From: JBOHWJ01 sp050736615
GTDB taxonomy: Bacteria; Desulfobacterota; Binatia; Binatales; Binataceae
NCBI GenBank assembly: GCA_050736615.1
Contig: JBOHWL010000094.1
Span: 1-10,252, forward strand
Length of the DNA stretch: 10,252 bases
Direction: 5' to 3'
Below, piece after piece: positions 1-6,674 of this stretch. The notes under the pieces are model-generated. The model was not told where the DNA came from. It saw nothing but the letters and a program-made list of their open reading frames with translations, and searched no databases. The translations under genes and the position numbers were made by a program. How positions within the stretch are numbered: position 1 is the first letter of the stretch; each line of letters starts with the position of its first letter.

Positions 1-117
1 GATTTGCACCGGCGCGGTTTGTGCCGCGGCTAATCCGCCGGCTAGCAGTAAGATAGTGAGGATTGCGCCGAGCGGAGCGACTCGCACTCCGCTGGCCACA
101 CGATTGTGCTCGTTCAT
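1..117 (-). CDS. N-terminal part of a secreted or membrane-anchored protein (runs off the left edge)
   Basis: Read on the minus strand, an ATG at 117-115 opens a frame of 39 codons that stays open to base 1. The peptide begins MNEHNRVASGVRVAPLGAIL and continues as a hydrophobic stretch ending LLLAGGLAAAQTAPV. That is the layout of a Sec signal peptide: a polar, arginine-containing n-region, a hydrophobic core at about residues 16-31, and an Ala-x-Ala type cleavage site near residues 32-35, giving a mature start around QTAPV. A G-rich ribosome binding site (AGGGGGGGG on the coding strand, bases 122-130) lies three bases before the ATG, and the TAG between them is directly adjacent. The mature domain is outside the window, so no function can be given. 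An alternative is a membrane protein with an N-terminal helix. Confidence 0.6.
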   Translation of the reverse strand, partial: MNEHNRVASGVRVAPLGAILTILLLAGGLAAAQTAPVQI

Positions 118-661
118 CTACCCCCCCCTGAAGAGCGAACTGAACGCAGTGGCCGCAGGATCCGCACAGCGAGAAAAAGCTGCCGTCCCGTATGTCGTTC
201 CAGGCGGACCCTCGAAAATCAGATCAAAACTGGCGGGCTTAAGGCCGAACAGGTCAAGCTAGCAATCGGTCCTGCGCGAATCGGGCTGAACTGGTCCCGA
301 AGCCGCCTCTGTCTTCAATTCGACGGGTCAGAGCTTCCAATCAAAGCGGACGCTGACTAACAAAGTCGATGCCAGCTTGAAAAATGACGACGTATGACCA
401 AATGCAGCTATGGTCGCAATGATGAGTAATCATTAGACGCAAGGCACTCGATCGGTGTCTCTGGCATCAGTGCCACATAGATTAATTGGCTTTGGCGCAG
501 TCGCCACAACCTATGACCAATTTGTCGCAAGATTGCAACCCTGAAGACTATCCCGGTTTCGCCGCACTCCAGGCGCTTGCGAGTCTGCTTTAGCCACCTC
601 CGGCGGCGCGCGTTTCGGCTGGTTAGCAATTTCAGTTCGCCTGCCGCAAAATCCTACCGAT
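118..661. other. Intergenic region between divergent genes
   Basis: About 540 bases separate the minus-strand secreted protein from the glycosylase, so promoters for both should lie here. I see no convincing coding sequence; the open frames at 106-360 (plus) and 408-629 (minus) have arginine/serine-rich shadow-like translations with no family resemblance. Visible structure is limited. There is a six-base inverted repeat AATGAT-GAGTA-ATCATT at 418-434, and a loose direct repetition of TATGACCAA near 393 and 511, each followed by a GTCGCAA-like block. Either could be an operator, but nothing confirms it. Confidence 0.5.
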
Positions 662-1183
662 ATGTCGCTGCGTGATGTTGTGACGCCTCACCCGCGCATT
701 CTGTTTGTGGGAATCAACCCGAGCTTGCGCTCGGAGCGTGTTGGCCATCACTTCGCCGGTCCCGGCAATCCTTTCTGGCGCCTCCTCTATGCCGCTGGCC
801 TGATTCCAGAGCCGCTCGGTCATGAGCAGGACGCGCGTATCACGGAATTCGGCTTGGCGCTTACAAATCTTTGCCCACGGGCGACGCGCGCGGCCTCGGA
901 ACTTGGCATCGACGAAATCAACTTCGCCAAACACACGCTGACGAATAAAATTGAACGGCTTTCACCTAAGGTGGTGGCATTTGTCGGAATCAGCATTTAT
1001 CGCTACTTCTTCAAAGGTGTGGCTGGCGGAGCTGGACCCAAGCCCGAGATGATTGCGGGCGCGCATATCTTTGTGTTGCCTAACCCGAGTGGGCTTAACG
1101 CCAGTTTCCCGGGTTTCGCCGATAAGCTGGTCTGGTTCAGGAGCCTGCGCGAATTTGTTGAGTCGATCGAACCCCCGGGCTGA
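662..1183 (+). CDS. mug: G/U mismatch-specific uracil/thymine DNA glycosylase (Mug/TDG family)
   Basis: This 173-residue protein matches the length of E. coli Mug (168) and carries both family signatures. The first is GINPS at residues 17-21 after a hydrophobic strand (ILFV); its Asn19 corresponds to the catalytic Asn that positions the attacking water (Asn18 in E. coli Mug, Asn140 in human TDG). The second is the DNA-intercalating loop NPSGLN at 141-146. An HHFAGPGNPFWR segment (29-40), with the conserved FxxPxNxFW pattern, follows the first motif. Family members remove uracil, and with lower efficiency thymine and ethenocytosine, opposite guanine, starting base-excision repair in the cytoplasm. 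The ATG at 662 fits the family N-terminus, although no strong ribosome binding site precedes it. The gene stands alone, 67 bases ahead of the crotonase gene, and no repair partner is adjacent. Confidence 0.93.
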   Translation: MSLRDVVTPHPRILFVGINPSLRSERVGHHFAGPGNPFWRLLYAAGLIPEPLGHEQDARITEFGLALTNLCPRATRAASELGIDEINFAKHTLTNKIERLSPKVVAFVGISIYRYFFKGVAGGAGPKPEMIAGAHIFVLPNPSGLNASFPGFADKLVWFRSLREFVESIEPPG

Positions 1184-1250
1184 ATCGACGCGGCGCTTTC
1201 AGTGATCGTCTTTGAGGGTGATAGGCGCCCGGTATCTAAAGGAGTGTGTC

Positions 1251-2084
1251 ATGGATAGTCAGCAGCGAGACGTGCGCGAGTTTGAAACCTTAAAGGCCGA
1301 GGTTGACGGCGCAATCGGATGTTTGACGCTTAATCGTCCCGAACGCCTCAACGCAATCAACGCGACCATGCTGTTGGAGCTGGCCGAAGCCGCGCGATGG
1401 TTTGATCTTCATCGTGAATTACGCGTCGTGATCGTAAAGGGCGCGGGCCGCGCTTTCAGCGCCGGCGCCGACCTGCAGGATTCACCCATGGCGGCTGGCA
1501 CACCGCGCTCGGGTAATTCATGGCTGTATCGCCGCGAGGTCGGACAATACGGGTTGCGCGCATGCGAGGCGCTCGAGCAAATGCGCGCGGTGACGATCGC
1601 ACAAGTCCACGGCTACGCCGTCGGCGGTGGCGTGGTGCTGGTCGCAGTCTGTGATTTCCGCGTGATGGCGGATGACACGGTGATGTTTATCCCCGAGGTC
1701 GATTTGGGCGTGCCGCTCGCGTGGGGCGCGATTCCTCGCATGGTGCGCGAGATCGGTCCGGCCATGACCAAGGAACTGGTGATGACGTGCCGGCGCTTCA
1801 CCGCGCAAGAGGCCCAAGCGCTGGGTTTTGTCAATCGCGTGACTGCGGCGGTTCGACTGGAGGCTGCGGCTCATGCGCTGGCCGCGGAATTGGCGTCCAA
1901 ACCGCCGGTGCCCGTCATTATGACCAAGGAGCACGTCAACGCGGTGGCGCGCGCCATGGCCGCTGGTTTCACCGCTTATGCCGATGGCGACCTGATGCTC
2001 AGTTCAGTTCGCGAAGAAGAATCAAAAGCGGCGGCGGAATCTTATACCCTCGAGCGTATCCGCAAAAAGCGCCAGCTCGGTTAA
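1251..2084 (+). CDS. Enoyl-CoA hydratase/isomerase (crotonase) family protein
   Basis: The start is the ATG at 1251 because AAAGGAG at 1238-1244 sits six bases before it; a TTG at 1212 in the same frame has no such site. The 277-residue product has the crotonase fold signatures. They are a first oxyanion-hole segment AFSAGADL (68-75), a second GYAVGGGVVL (121-130), the CDFRVMADD strand (134-142) and IPEVDLG (147-153). Crotonases bind an acyl-CoA and stabilise its thioester enolate, usually for hydration or double-bond migration in fatty acid or aromatic acid breakdown. Glu149 matches the catalytic Glu164 of rat mitochondrial hydratase. The position matching Glu144 is Val129, so one of the two acids used for hydration is absent. 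The enzyme may therefore be an isomerase or another crotonase activity. The substrate cannot be read from the sequence, and no other beta-oxidation gene is nearby. Confidence 0.9.
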   Translation: MDSQQRDVREFETLKAEVDGAIGCLTLNRPERLNAINATMLLELAEAARWFDLHRELRVVIVKGAGRAFSAGADLQDSPMAAGTPRSGNSWLYRREVGQYGLRACEALEQMRAVTIAQVHGYAVGGGVVLVAVCDFRVMADDTVMFIPEVDLGVPLAWGAIPRMVREIGPAMTKELVMTCRRFTAQEAQALGFVNRVTAAVRLEAAAHALAAELASKPPVPVIMTKEHVNAVARAMAAGFTAYADGDLMLSSVREEESKAAAESYTLERIRKKRQLG

Positions 2085-2097
2085 TGACTCGTGAGTG

Positions 2098-2125
2098 CGG
2101 CGAAGAATCGTGCGAGCATTCGCCG
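2098..2125 (+). terminator. Possible hairpin terminator after the crotonase gene
   Basis: A seven-base perfect inverted repeat, CGGCGAA (2098-2104) and TTCGCCG (2119-2125), with a 14-base loop lies 14 bases after the crotonase stop codon. It is followed by ATCTT rather than a proper T-run, so termination is only suggested by position. Confidence 0.3.
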
Positions 2126-2391
2126 ATCTTCAACGCTCGCGTGAACTGCTTGCCGGGAACGCGACTCACTGACTCGCCTGATTGTTTCGCGTCGCTTTAC
2201 TGGCGCGCGCACTTCATTCACGGCTTACGCTGATGACAGGCGTAATCTGGAATGACAAAACCTCCTATGCCGAAGTTCTAACACCTGCGCATTTGTGACG
2301 ACCGATAATGAGAACAGCCGAATTATATTTCCGCCGCACAAATAGTTTAATCCGCGAGCGCGCGGCTGGCGGGAATCGCGGAACCTCGGCG

Positions 2392-2523
2392 ATGGACTTG
2401 CAAAATACTCAGAAAACCATCTGATCTTCCTGCGGAAATCCAATCAAGACAGACGCGTATCTCGATTTCAACGCGCCCAAAGAGTACTTCCACGAGGTGA
2501 AGTACCGCCGCCCATTGGACTGA
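2392..2523 (+). pseudogene. Possible decayed 3' end of an unrecognised gene
   Basis: In one plus-strand frame, an ATG at 2392 gives MDLQNTQKTI, then an in-frame TGA at 2422-2424, then a 32-residue tail to TGA at 2521-2523. The tail includes AYLDFNAPKEYFHEVKYRR. Its aromatic- and charge-rich composition looks more like real protein than the neighbouring frames, and the strong hairpin at 2553-2584 lies 29 bases after the stop, where a terminator would be. I read this as the last piece of a gene whose upstream part has been lost or broken. I do not recognise the family. It could equally be a chance open frame, since it is short and has no ribosome binding site. Confidence 0.3.
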
Positions 2524-2552
2524 TGCGGATCATGCGGCAAGCAATTCATAAG

Positions 2553-2584
2553 CGGGCGCCGCGGAACCGATGCCGCGGCGCCCG
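2553..2584 (+). terminator. Very stable GC-rich stem-loop, probable terminator
   Basis: A 12-base perfect inverted repeat pairs CGGGCGCCGCGG (2553-2564) with CCGCGGCGCCCG (2573-2584) around an eight-base loop (AACCGATG). TGCTTTCCT follows, a modest T/C-rich tail. On the plus strand it lies 29 bases after the stop of the possible gene remnant ending at 2523, which fits an intrinsic terminator that has outlived its gene. It might also protect an RNA end or be a repeat unit, because the preceding ATTCATAAGCGGGCGC recurs with one change at 4761-4776. Confidence 0.5.
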
Positions 2585-2872
2585 TGCTTTCCTCCGCATG
2601 TGGGGCGTAATCCCTTCGTTTCATTGGCATCGCACACCTATCACCACCTCACCGCCCCAGGATTCGCAATACATTTGGAAGTTTCGCCCGTTTCGACAAT
2701 TGACGGTGCGGAAAAAATTCCCTTGTTGTAGCCTGCGCGCGGTTCGGCGCTTCGTTGCGATCGCGCTCAAAAACCTTTGATCCAATTAGGTCAAACTTGC
2801 TCGGCATCGAACCTGCTTAGTCCCACATTCCGTAGTGACAATGATACGAGCGGCAATGGAAAGGGTTTGGGC

Positions 2873-3874
2873 ATGAGTGTTCAAAGCGAGCAGGCGCGGC
2901 GTGGAGCGGTGATTCTGGCCGGTGGCGATGGCCTCAGGTTGACCTCGTTGACACGGCAAATCGCCGGGTATTGCATACCGAAACAATTTTGCGCGGTGTT
3001 GGGTGAAGAAACTTTGCTGGAACAGACTTGGAATCGGATCTCCTTGTCGGTGCGGCCTCAGCATACCGTGACCGTGGTGACACGCTCGCACGAACAATTT
3101 TACGGCGGCGTTAGTGGCCATGATTTTGCTGTCCAACCGCTGAATCGCGGCACCGCGCCGGCTATTTTGTATGGATTATTTCGCCTCGCGGCGCAGATGC
3201 GAGTTGGACCGGTGGCGCTGTTTCCCTCGGATCACTATGTCAGCGATGATTATCGCTTTATGCGCCACGTTGACGCCGCCTTTGCGACGGTCGAGCGGCA
3301 ACCCGATGCCATCATCCTGCTCGGCATAACCCCCGAACATCCAGAGACCGAATATGGCTGGATCGAGCCGGCCGAATCCGCGCACGATGACTATTTGCAG
3401 CCCTTGGCGGTTGAGCGCTTTTGGGAAAAGCCGAGCACCGAGGCCGCCCATTTGCTCTGGCGACGCGGCGGTCTATGGAACAGCTTCGTCGTTATCGCGC
3501 AGCTCCGCGCGTGGTTGGCTTTGTTTTTGAAAGCCTTGCCGTCATTATACGTGCCCTTCGTCGAAACCCGACCGATGCTGGGCACGGTGTTCGAGGAAAA
3601 AGCAATACAGGCGCTTTACGCCAGTATCGCGATGACAAATTTCTCCTCTGAGGTATTGCAAGCGTATCCGTCCGATCTCGCAGTGCTGCCGGTCCGCGGG
3701 GTGGATTGGAACGATTTGGGTGAGCCGGCGCGTGTGCTGGCCACCCTGGAACAAATCGGCTTCAGGCCCGAGTGGCTTCGCACTGGCCAATCAGCGCAAC
3801 CTGAAAACCAGGCGCACCATGGCGGTCGGCGCGAGGGTTACTTCGGACTAACTTCGCACTTGGGCCGGAAATAA
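2873..3874 (+). CDS. Mannose-1-phosphate guanylyltransferase-like sugar nucleotidyltransferase
   Basis: The chosen start is the ATG at 2873, with GGAAAGGG at 2858-2865 seven bases upstream. The frame extends to 2777, but those extra 32 residues do not look like this family. The 333-residue product has the nucleotidyltransferase order: VILAGGDGLRL (13-23, the P-loop-like NTP site), PKQF (36-39, catalytic Lys), NRGTAPAI (91-98), FPSDH (117-121, metal-binding Asp), EYGWIE (160-165), EKPS (185-188), LWNSF (201-205) and DWNDLG (278-283). NxxTAPAI plus WNS points to GDP-mannose pyrophosphorylase, which makes GDP-mannose from mannose-1-phosphate and GTP in the cytoplasm for polysaccharides and glycoproteins. 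The usual Thr/Ser after the second loop Gly is Leu21. There is no C-terminal isomerase domain, so it is monofunctional. No glycan genes are adjacent, and the sugar specificity is inferred. Confidence 0.85.
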   Translation: MSVQSEQARRGAVILAGGDGLRLTSLTRQIAGYCIPKQFCAVLGEETLLEQTWNRISLSVRPQHTVTVVTRSHEQFYGGVSGHDFAVQPLNRGTAPAILYGLFRLAAQMRVGPVALFPSDHYVSDDYRFMRHVDAAFATVERQPDAIILLGITPEHPETEYGWIEPAESAHDDYLQPLAVERFWEKPSTEAAHLLWRRGGLWNSFVVIAQLRAWLALFLKALPSLYVPFVETRPMLGTVFEEKAIQALYASIAMTNFSSEVLQAYPSDLAVLPVRGVDWNDLGEPARVLATLEQIGFRPEWLRTGQSAQPENQAHHGGRREGYFGLTSHLGRK

Positions 3875-3877
3875 GTC

Positions 3878-3937
3878 GGGCGTGCCACACCGATTACTGA
3901 TAACTTGATTACTGCTTCCTATTCGGTGTGGCCGCCC
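3878..3937. terminator. Long stem-loop between convergent genes, likely bidirectional terminator
   Basis: The arms GGGCG-T-GCCACACCGA (3878-3893) and TCGGTGTGGC-CGCCC (3923-3937) pair over 15 bases with a single bulged T at 3883. The stem starts three bases after the nucleotidyltransferase stop and lies between it and the convergent response regulator, where a shared terminator would be placed. The 29-base loop and part of the left arm contain the octamer GATTACTG twice (3892-3899 and 3907-3914). No T-run follows directly on either strand, so the terminator reading rests on position and stem strength. Confidence 0.5.
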
Positions 3938-3988
3938 GGTTTATTCGATTGTGGCGACTGTGTTTGGATTTCAGGTGAGCCGGTGGCT

Positions 3989-4375
3989 TTACCTGCTCGA
4001 GCGCGGATTTATGGAGCAACAGTTCTGTTTAACCGCGGCGATAAGCGCGTCAATGTCGATAGGTTTGCGGATTATGGCTTGAGCATCGATCGTGTAGGGG
4101 TTCCACGCCGCCGTCAACACGACCACCGGCACTGATTCAATTTGTGGATCATTTTTTTGCAGACGCCGGAATTCCCATCCATCCATCACCGGCATCATGA
4201 GATCGAGAATAATCAAAGCGGCGGGCGAGCTCCTGAGATAGTCCAGTGCCTCTCGGCCGTTGGCGGCGGAGATGACGTGGTAGCCTTCGCTCGAGAGCAA
4301 GAACGCGAGTGCCTCACGGCAATCCTCGTCGTCGTCAACGACCAGGATGGTACTTTTTTCAAACTCGAGATTCAC
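3989..4375 (-). CDS. Single-domain (CheY-like) response regulator
   Basis: The 128-residue product is one receiver domain with no output domain. The active site is complete: acidic triad VVDDDED (12-18), phosphoacceptor Asp58 in ILDLMMPVMDGWEF (56-69), switch Thr88 in VVVLTAA (84-90), and Lys104 in IIRKPIDID (101-109). Such proteins are phosphorylated by a histidine kinase and act by protein contact, in chemotaxis, phosphorelays or kinase feedback. The start is a GTG at 4375; no in-frame ATG or clear ribosome binding site is available, so translation may be weak or leaderless. The C-terminus (KQNCCSINPRSSR) has two adjacent Cys residues beyond the usual last helix. It converges on the nucleotidyltransferase and diverges from the NtrC-type regulator. 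No kinase is in the window, so the partner is unknown. Confidence 0.9.
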   Translation of the reverse strand: MNLEFEKSTILVVDDDEDCREALAFLLSSEGYHVISAANGREALDYLRSSPAALIILDLMMPVMDGWEFRRLQKNDPQIESVPVVVLTAAWNPYTIDAQAIIRKPIDIDALIAAVKQNCCSINPRSSR

Positions 4376-4503
4376 AAGACATAATGCGTTTTGCGTTTCC
4401 GCAGCCTGGACGGATTCAAGGTTCGCGCCCGCAGGCGTCGGAAGAGCTTAAATCGTTAGACGTACAGCCATTTGCCACTTAAATACGCCCTGTCACACTC
4501 ATA

Positions 4504-4522
4504 CTAACTTGATCGAAGTTAG
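4504..4522. promoter_or_regulatory. Perfect 7-base inverted repeat, possible operator
   Basis: CTAACTT (4504-4510) and AAGTTAG (4516-4522) flank GATCG. It lies about 130 bases upstream of the single-domain regulator and 620 bases upstream of the NtrC-type regulator. The symmetry and size suit a dimeric DNA-binding protein, but it could be chance. Confidence 0.25.
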
Positions 4523-4677
4523 CGACATTCTCAACCAGCGGTTGTACAAGACGAGTAAAGGTCGGAAAACATCCACTGGACGTGAAACCTCTCGAAGCAG
4601 TTGCAAGGCGCGTACCTTTGGCATTGTTCAGCTTAAGTGAATTATTTCATCTTGAGACGTTTAACCTACAATCCACC

Positions 4678-4699
4678 TTTGAATTTATTGCAATTCAAA
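4678..4699. promoter_or_regulatory. 8-base AT-rich inverted repeat, possible operator
   Basis: TTTGAATT (4678-4685) and AATTCAAA (4692-4699) flank TATTGC, in the most AT-rich part of the gap between the two regulators. It could bind a dimeric regulator or form a small hairpin. No promoter elements can be tied to it with confidence. Confidence 0.3.
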
Positions 4700-5142
4700 A
4701 TTCAGGAATTTCCCGACCGGTGGGATTTGCGAAAATTATCTGATACTGGATGAACGAATCATTTATAAGCGGGCGCGAGTTTTGCCGCATGGTCGGAATT
4801 CGTTTCGCAGGAGAAAAGGGGCCAATATTTCAAATCGCGATTTCAACGGTTAAACCTGGTTCATCGGTCTGGCAATCGCGCGTCGCTCCTGCGCGGATAA
4901 ACTATCAACGAAGACTCGGAGTGTAGCGCGCCGTCGCGTCTGGCCGGATCGGTCACCCTAGGCGTCATCGCACATAAGCGCTGACACAAACGCGCTGGAC
5001 GCGGCACCAGCGGCTGATCGCATCGAAGAGCTGACCAAGCTGGATCGAGCGAGCCGCCAACCATTGCTAACGACCAAGCTGCGATCTAATTTGGCGCTGT
5101 CCTGACAAGCAACTTAGGCGCCGAGGACCGCTTTATCTAAAA

Positions 5143-6504
5143 ATGGCGAAAAAGAATCGAATTTTAGTTGCCGACGACGACATCGCGATACATGAAGATT
5201 GGCGGGACACGCTGGTTTCATGGGGCTATCAGGTCGCCTTCGCCGCGGACGGCGAAAAGGCCCTCGAACTCAGCGCAAGCTTTCAGCCACACGTGCTGCT
5301 GTGCGATTTGCGCATGCCGCGCAAGGGCGGGCTCGAAGTCCTGAGCGAACTCAAGCAGTTGGGGGCGAACCTGATCACCGTAATGATTTCGGGGGCGGGT
5401 GAAATCGACGACGCGGTGCAGGCAATCAAGCTCGGCGCCTATGATTATCTCACCAAGCCGGTCGACCTCGAGCGCTTGCACAATCTGCTCAATAATCTCA
5501 GCGCGCACATCATGCTGGGCGAAGAAAACCAGCGCCTGCGCCGCAATCTTATCCATTCGGGCACGTACGGGCCGGTGATTGGACGGTCGCTCGGGATGCG
5601 GCGCGTGATGACCTTGGCCGAACAGATTGCCTCCAGCTCCGCTTCGACCATCCTGCTCGGCGAAAGTGGCACCGGCAAAGAAGTCATCGCGCGCATGATC
5701 CACGATCTTTCCGGACGGCGCGACGGCCCCTTCGTCGCGATTAACTGCGCGGCTTTACCGGAAACCTTGATGGAGAGCGAACTGTTCGGACATGAGCGTG
5801 GCGCCTTCACCGGCGCCGACCGTCGCCGCGAGGGCTGCTTTGAACTGGCCAATGGCGGCACCCTGCTGCTCGACGAAATCGGCGAGATGAAGGTGGAGAT
5901 GCAAGTAAAGCTGTTGCGCGTGCTCGAAGAACATCGGCTCAGACGTCTGGGCGGCACTACGGAAGTGCCCATCGATGTGCGCGTGCTGGCGGCCTCCAAC
6001 CGCGACCTCGAGAGCGCGGTGCATGAAAACAAGTTTCGCGAGGACCTCTACTACCGGCTTAACGTGTTCGCGATAGAACTACCGCCGTTGCGCGAGCGCA
6101 CCGATGATATCGCGCCGCTGGTCGAACATTTCCTGCGTCAAATCCCAATGCCCGAGGGCAAATCGGTGACCGGCATCGATGGCGAGACGCTGGAAGTGCT
6201 GAAGTCCTACGAATGGCCCGGCAACGTGCGTCAATTGCGCAATATCGTTGAGCGCGCCTTGATTGTCACCCGCGGGCCGATCATCTCGACCGCCGATCTG
6301 CCGCCGAACATAAGCTCATCACACGAGGCCAAACCAACCTTTGAAGTTCGTGTTGGCACTTCACTCGATCAGGTCGAACACGAGTTGGTGCAGCGTACGC
6401 TGGCCTTCACGGGCGGCAATCGCTCTGAAGCCGCTCGTATTCTGAGGGTGTCGGGCAAGACCATCTATAATTGGCTGAAGTCTGACAACGGCAGCGAAGA
6501 TTAG
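5143..6504 (+). CDS. NtrC-family sigma-54-dependent response regulator
   Basis: The 453-residue protein has three domains. The receiver (about 5-120) has acidic Asp11-Asp12, phosphoacceptor Asp55 in LLCDLRMP (52-59) and Lys105. The AAA+ domain (about 143-375) has Walker A GESGTGKE (173-180), the sigma-54-contacting GAFTGA loop (220-225), Walker B LLLDEIGEM (241-249), REDLYYRLNVF (299-309) and WPGNVRQLRN (358-367). The C-terminal Fis-type helix-turn-helix (about 407-447) includes GNRSEAARILRVSGKTIYNW (425-444). Phosphorylation lets such proteins form hexamers, hydrolyse ATP and open promoters held by sigma-54 RNA polymerase. All catalytic motifs are intact, so this should be a working activator. 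ATG at 5143 fits the family N-terminus (MAKKNRILVADDD), although the ribosome binding site is weak. No cognate kinase is next to it, so it is an orphan here and its target genes are unknown. Confidence 0.95.
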   Translation: MAKKNRILVADDDIAIHEDWRDTLVSWGYQVAFAADGEKALELSASFQPHVLLCDLRMPRKGGLEVLSELKQLGANLITVMISGAGEIDDAVQAIKLGAYDYLTKPVDLERLHNLLNNLSAHIMLGEENQRLRRNLIHSGTYGPVIGRSLGMRRVMTLAEQIASSSASTILLGESGTGKEVIARMIHDLSGRRDGPFVAINCAALPETLMESELFGHERGAFTGADRRREGCFELANGGTLLLDEIGEMKVEMQVKLLRVLEEHRLRRLGGTTEVPIDVRVLAASNRDLESAVHENKFREDLYYRLNVFAIELPPLRERTDDIAPLVEHFLRQIPMPEGKSVTGIDGETLEVLKSYEWPGNVRQLRNIVERALIVTRGPIISTADLPPNISSSHEAKPTFEVRVGTSLDQVEHELVQRTLAFTGGNRSEAARILRVSGKTIYNWLKSDNGSED

Positions 6505-6574
6505 CTCAGTCATTTAACCGAGCGGGCATGGGTGAGCTTGGGCGTGGGCGGACGTATGAGCGGCCGTTGAAATT

Positions 6575-6593
6575 GATAACCGCTCTCATTTAC
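6575..6593. promoter_or_regulatory. Weak Fur-box-like sequence upstream of bfd
   Basis: GATAACCGCTCTCATTTAC matches the classical 19-base Fur consensus (GATAATGATAATCATTATC) at 11 of 19 positions by my count, with both ends best kept (GATAA and TCATT). It lies 82 to 100 bases before the bfd ATG, and bfd and bfr genes are often Fur-controlled. It overlaps the possible terminator hairpin, so the resemblance may be accidental. Confidence 0.22.
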
Positions 6594-6609
6594 AGGCTGA
6601 GGCGGTTTT
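6578..6609 (+). terminator. Possible intrinsic terminator after the NtrC-family gene
   Basis: AACCGCTC (6578-6585) pairs with GAGGCGGTT (6599-6607) through an eight-base stem with one bulged G, and the right arm merges into TTTT (6606-6609). It lies 74 bases after the regulator stop and 66 bases before bfd. A second possible pairing, GAGCGG (6558-6563) with CCGCTC (6580-6585), would compete with this fold. Confidence 0.4.
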
Positions 6610-6674
6610 GCTAGGAATGGGATAGGCGCCTAGCACAAAGGTTTGATCGCAGGCGACCAGAGAAGAGTTTTAGC

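Larger units (their letters stand above)
2085..2872. other. Gene-poor region with hairpins and a possible gene remnant
   Basis: This stretch of about 790 bases separates the crotonase from the nucleotidyltransferase. No intact gene is convincing. The open frame at 2523-2780 starts at the end of the remnant described separately, runs straight through the strong GC hairpin, and has an Arg/Pro-rich translation. Bases 2126-2391 show nothing beyond ordinary AT-richer sequence around 2300-2350. Bases 2585-2872 precede the nucleotidyltransferase and should contain its promoter, but no clear -35/-10 pair stands out. Confidence 0.5.
4376..5142. other. Long AT-rich gap between two divergent response regulators
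   Basis: These 767 bases hold no supported gene. They should contain both regulator promoters. Bases 4600-4760 are clearly AT-richer than the flanks and carry two inverted repeats, listed separately. A short plus-strand frame ending at 5103 translates partly as ADRIEELTKLDRASRQPLL, which has protein-like composition. It has no ribosome binding site or recognisable family and could be a remnant. The minus-strand open frame at 4861-5064 looks like a shadow. ATTTATAAGCGGGCGC at 4761-4776 repeats, with one change, the sequence at 2544-2559. Confidence 0.45.

Noticed and set aside
1518..1934. 138-codon minus-strand frame inside the crotonase gene
   Set aside because: It is a His/Arg-rich antisense shadow of a clearly coding plus-strand frame.
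2523..2780. 85-codon plus-strand open frame
   Set aside because: It runs through the strong GC hairpin, has an Arg/Pro-rich translation without family features, and lacks a ribosome binding site.
5218..6032. Long minus-strand open frames (161 and 195 codons) inside the NtrC-family gene
   Set aside because: They are antisense shadows of a high-GC coding region whose plus-strand protein has every family motif.
6501..6590. tRNA-like D-arm motif (GATTAGCTCAGTC) near the end of the NtrC-family gene
   Set aside because: It overlaps the stop codon of a complete protein gene, and no acceptor stem, anticodon arm or proper T-loop follows at the required spacing.
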